Below, piece by piece: positions 63,329 to 64,000 of a stretch of DNA of 64,000 bases. The stretch's first letter is position 1, and each line of letters starts with the position of its first letter. This DNA is from an uncultured Clostridium sp. (GTDB lineage Bacteria; Bacillota; Clostridia; TANB77; CAG-508), in NCBI GenBank assembly GCA_947570695.1, contig CANOVB010000001.1, positions 294,802 through 358,801 of the forward strand, written 5' to 3'. The notes under the pieces are model-generated. The model did no database searches. It was not told where the DNA came from and saw only the letters and a program-made list of their open reading frames with translations. Position numbers and translations under genes: made by a program.

Positions 63329-63808
63329 ATGGAAATCTTTGAATTACTAGAAACATTGGAAGATATTTTGGAAAAAAGCAAAACAATGCCTTTTACTGAA
63401 AAAAGTATTATTGAAAAAGACCAGTTTTTAGATATAATTAAAGAAATAAGATTAAAATTACCAGATGAGCTAAAGCAAGCAAAATGGATAAAAGAAGAAA
63501 GAGAAAGAATCATTGCAGAAGCTCAAAAGGATGCAGACGATATTGTTAAAGAAGCTGAAAATAGGATAATTTCTATGATAGATGAGCATGAAATTACTAA
63601 AAAAGCTTATGATAAGAAAACAGAAATTATAGCGGATGCAAATGAGATGTATAGAGAAATTACTCAAGGTACAAATTCTTATGTGGATGGTATTTTAGCA
63701 AGTATTGAAAGCGATATAATAAAATTAGGAAAAACACTAAATGGTGTTGAAGGATCAATTCAAAGTGCATTAGAAACAATACAAAATAATAGAAAAGAAC
63801 TAAAATAG
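63329..63808 (+). CDS. coiled-coil protein downstream of rsmD
   Basis: 159 residues, mainly helical. Residues about 50-110 resemble F/V-type ATPase stator subunits (RERIIAEAQKDADDIVKEAENRI), a feature that also gives DivIVA-like hits. No membrane segment. Often found beside rsmD in Clostridia; the function is unknown. AAGGGG precedes the ATG. Confidence 0.75.
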   Translation: MEIFELLETLEDILEKSKTMPFTEKSIIEKDQFLDIIKEIRLKLPDELKQAKWIKEERERIIAEAQKDADDIVKEAENRIISMIDEHEITKKAYDKKTEIIADANEMYREITQGTNSYVDGILASIESDIIKLGKTLNGVEGSIQSALETIQNNRKELK

Positions 63809-63817
63809 AATAATAAA

Positions 63818-63869
63818 AGAGCACATTAAATTTTTAATTGTTTTAATGACTTATGTGCTCTATTTTATT
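63818..63869 (+). terminator. terminator of the rsmD operon
   Basis: AGAGCACAT (63818-63826) pairs with ATGTGCTCT (63853-63861), with T-rich tail. Confidence 0.75.
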
Positions 63870-63880
63870 TAATAAGCTTC

Positions 63881-64000
63881 ATTGTTAATCGCAACTTCGG
63901 AATTTTGAAAAAATTTCGAATTGCGGTACGAGCAAAAAAAGATTTATTGTTAATCGCAACTTCGGAATTTTGAAAAAATTTCGAATTGCGGTACGAGCAA
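63881..64000 (+). repeat. tandem repeat of 65 bp, at least 1.85 copies, running off the window
   Basis: ATTGTTAATCGCAACTTCGG begins at 63881 and again at 63946; the 55 visible bases of the second copy are identical to the first. Each unit holds an imperfect palindrome (CGCAACTTCG...CGAATTGCG) and ends GGTACGAGCAA. GC is higher than in the flanks. Confidence 0.9.

Noticed and set aside
63881-64000. Tandem repeat as a CRISPR array
   Set aside because: The 10-bp interval between the 55-bp identical units is far too short for a spacer and no cas gene is near.

Overview
The window is about 27% GC and looks like a low-GC Firmicute of the Clostridia. It has strong Shine-Dalgarno sites (AAGGAGG), TTGACA-N17-TATAAT promoters, a T-box, a CIRCE-type operator, sepF/divIVA, clpC, an ECF sigma factor with a DUF4179-type anti-sigma, a class III Fic protein and a YtrA-type GntR/ABC operon. 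I cannot name the species; an uncultured gut clostridium is a guess. Most of the window is housekeeping sequence on the + strand.

Layout. 0-5 kb: a partial ORF, tRNA-CAT, a DUF1287 protein, a sigma/anti-sigma pair and a frame-broken secreted protein. 5-12 kb: tRNA-Tyr, a GntR-ABC operon with a palindromic operator, a leucine-rich-repeat protein, a small ORF, a glycosyltransferase, a tRNA-Val-Asp-Phe cluster and a truncated surface protein. 12-28 kb: two tandem mgtE genes, a two-component system, clpC, a CDF transporter, a NifS-like desulfurase, slipin/NfeD, mltG and paired zinc-ribbon/PH proteins. 28-37 kb: T-box-aspS, a histidine-type uptake and dipeptidase operon, lysS and fic. 37-51 kb: a site-2 protease, tsaD, lepA, rlmB, a DUF1846 protein and pyrG. 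51-64 kb: groESL, a decayed sigma/anti-sigma operon, mutL-miaA, sepF-divIVA and rsmD, ending in a tandem repeat.

Two things stand out. First, I found only five in-frame CGG codons by eye in the whole window. Four of them (4294, 7426, 9479, 29196) sit exactly where the reading frame breaks, and each break is repaired by skipping the C and reading the next triplet as a glycine codon (GGT or GGA). One of the four is aspS, an essential gene. This suggests +1 frameshifting or quadruplet decoding at CGG, or a very specific C-insertion artefact. The fifth CGG (54994) is read through in frame, so context would matter. Second, two tandem attenuators, each with a 14-residue leader peptide containing His-His-His, precede an amino-acid ABC transporter whose ATPase is fused in frame to a PepD-type aminoacyl-histidine dipeptidase. 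A third copy of the attenuator, without the histidines, lies before lysS. Together they look like a histidine-acquisition operon under serial ribosome-mediated attenuation.

Other accessory signals are a dispersed ~190-bp noncoding repeat family, near-consensus ECF promoters next to the sigma operons, an altered but symmetric CIRCE, an MutL with an unusually long linker, and an RlmB with a 100-residue Asp/Arg/Glu-rich extension.
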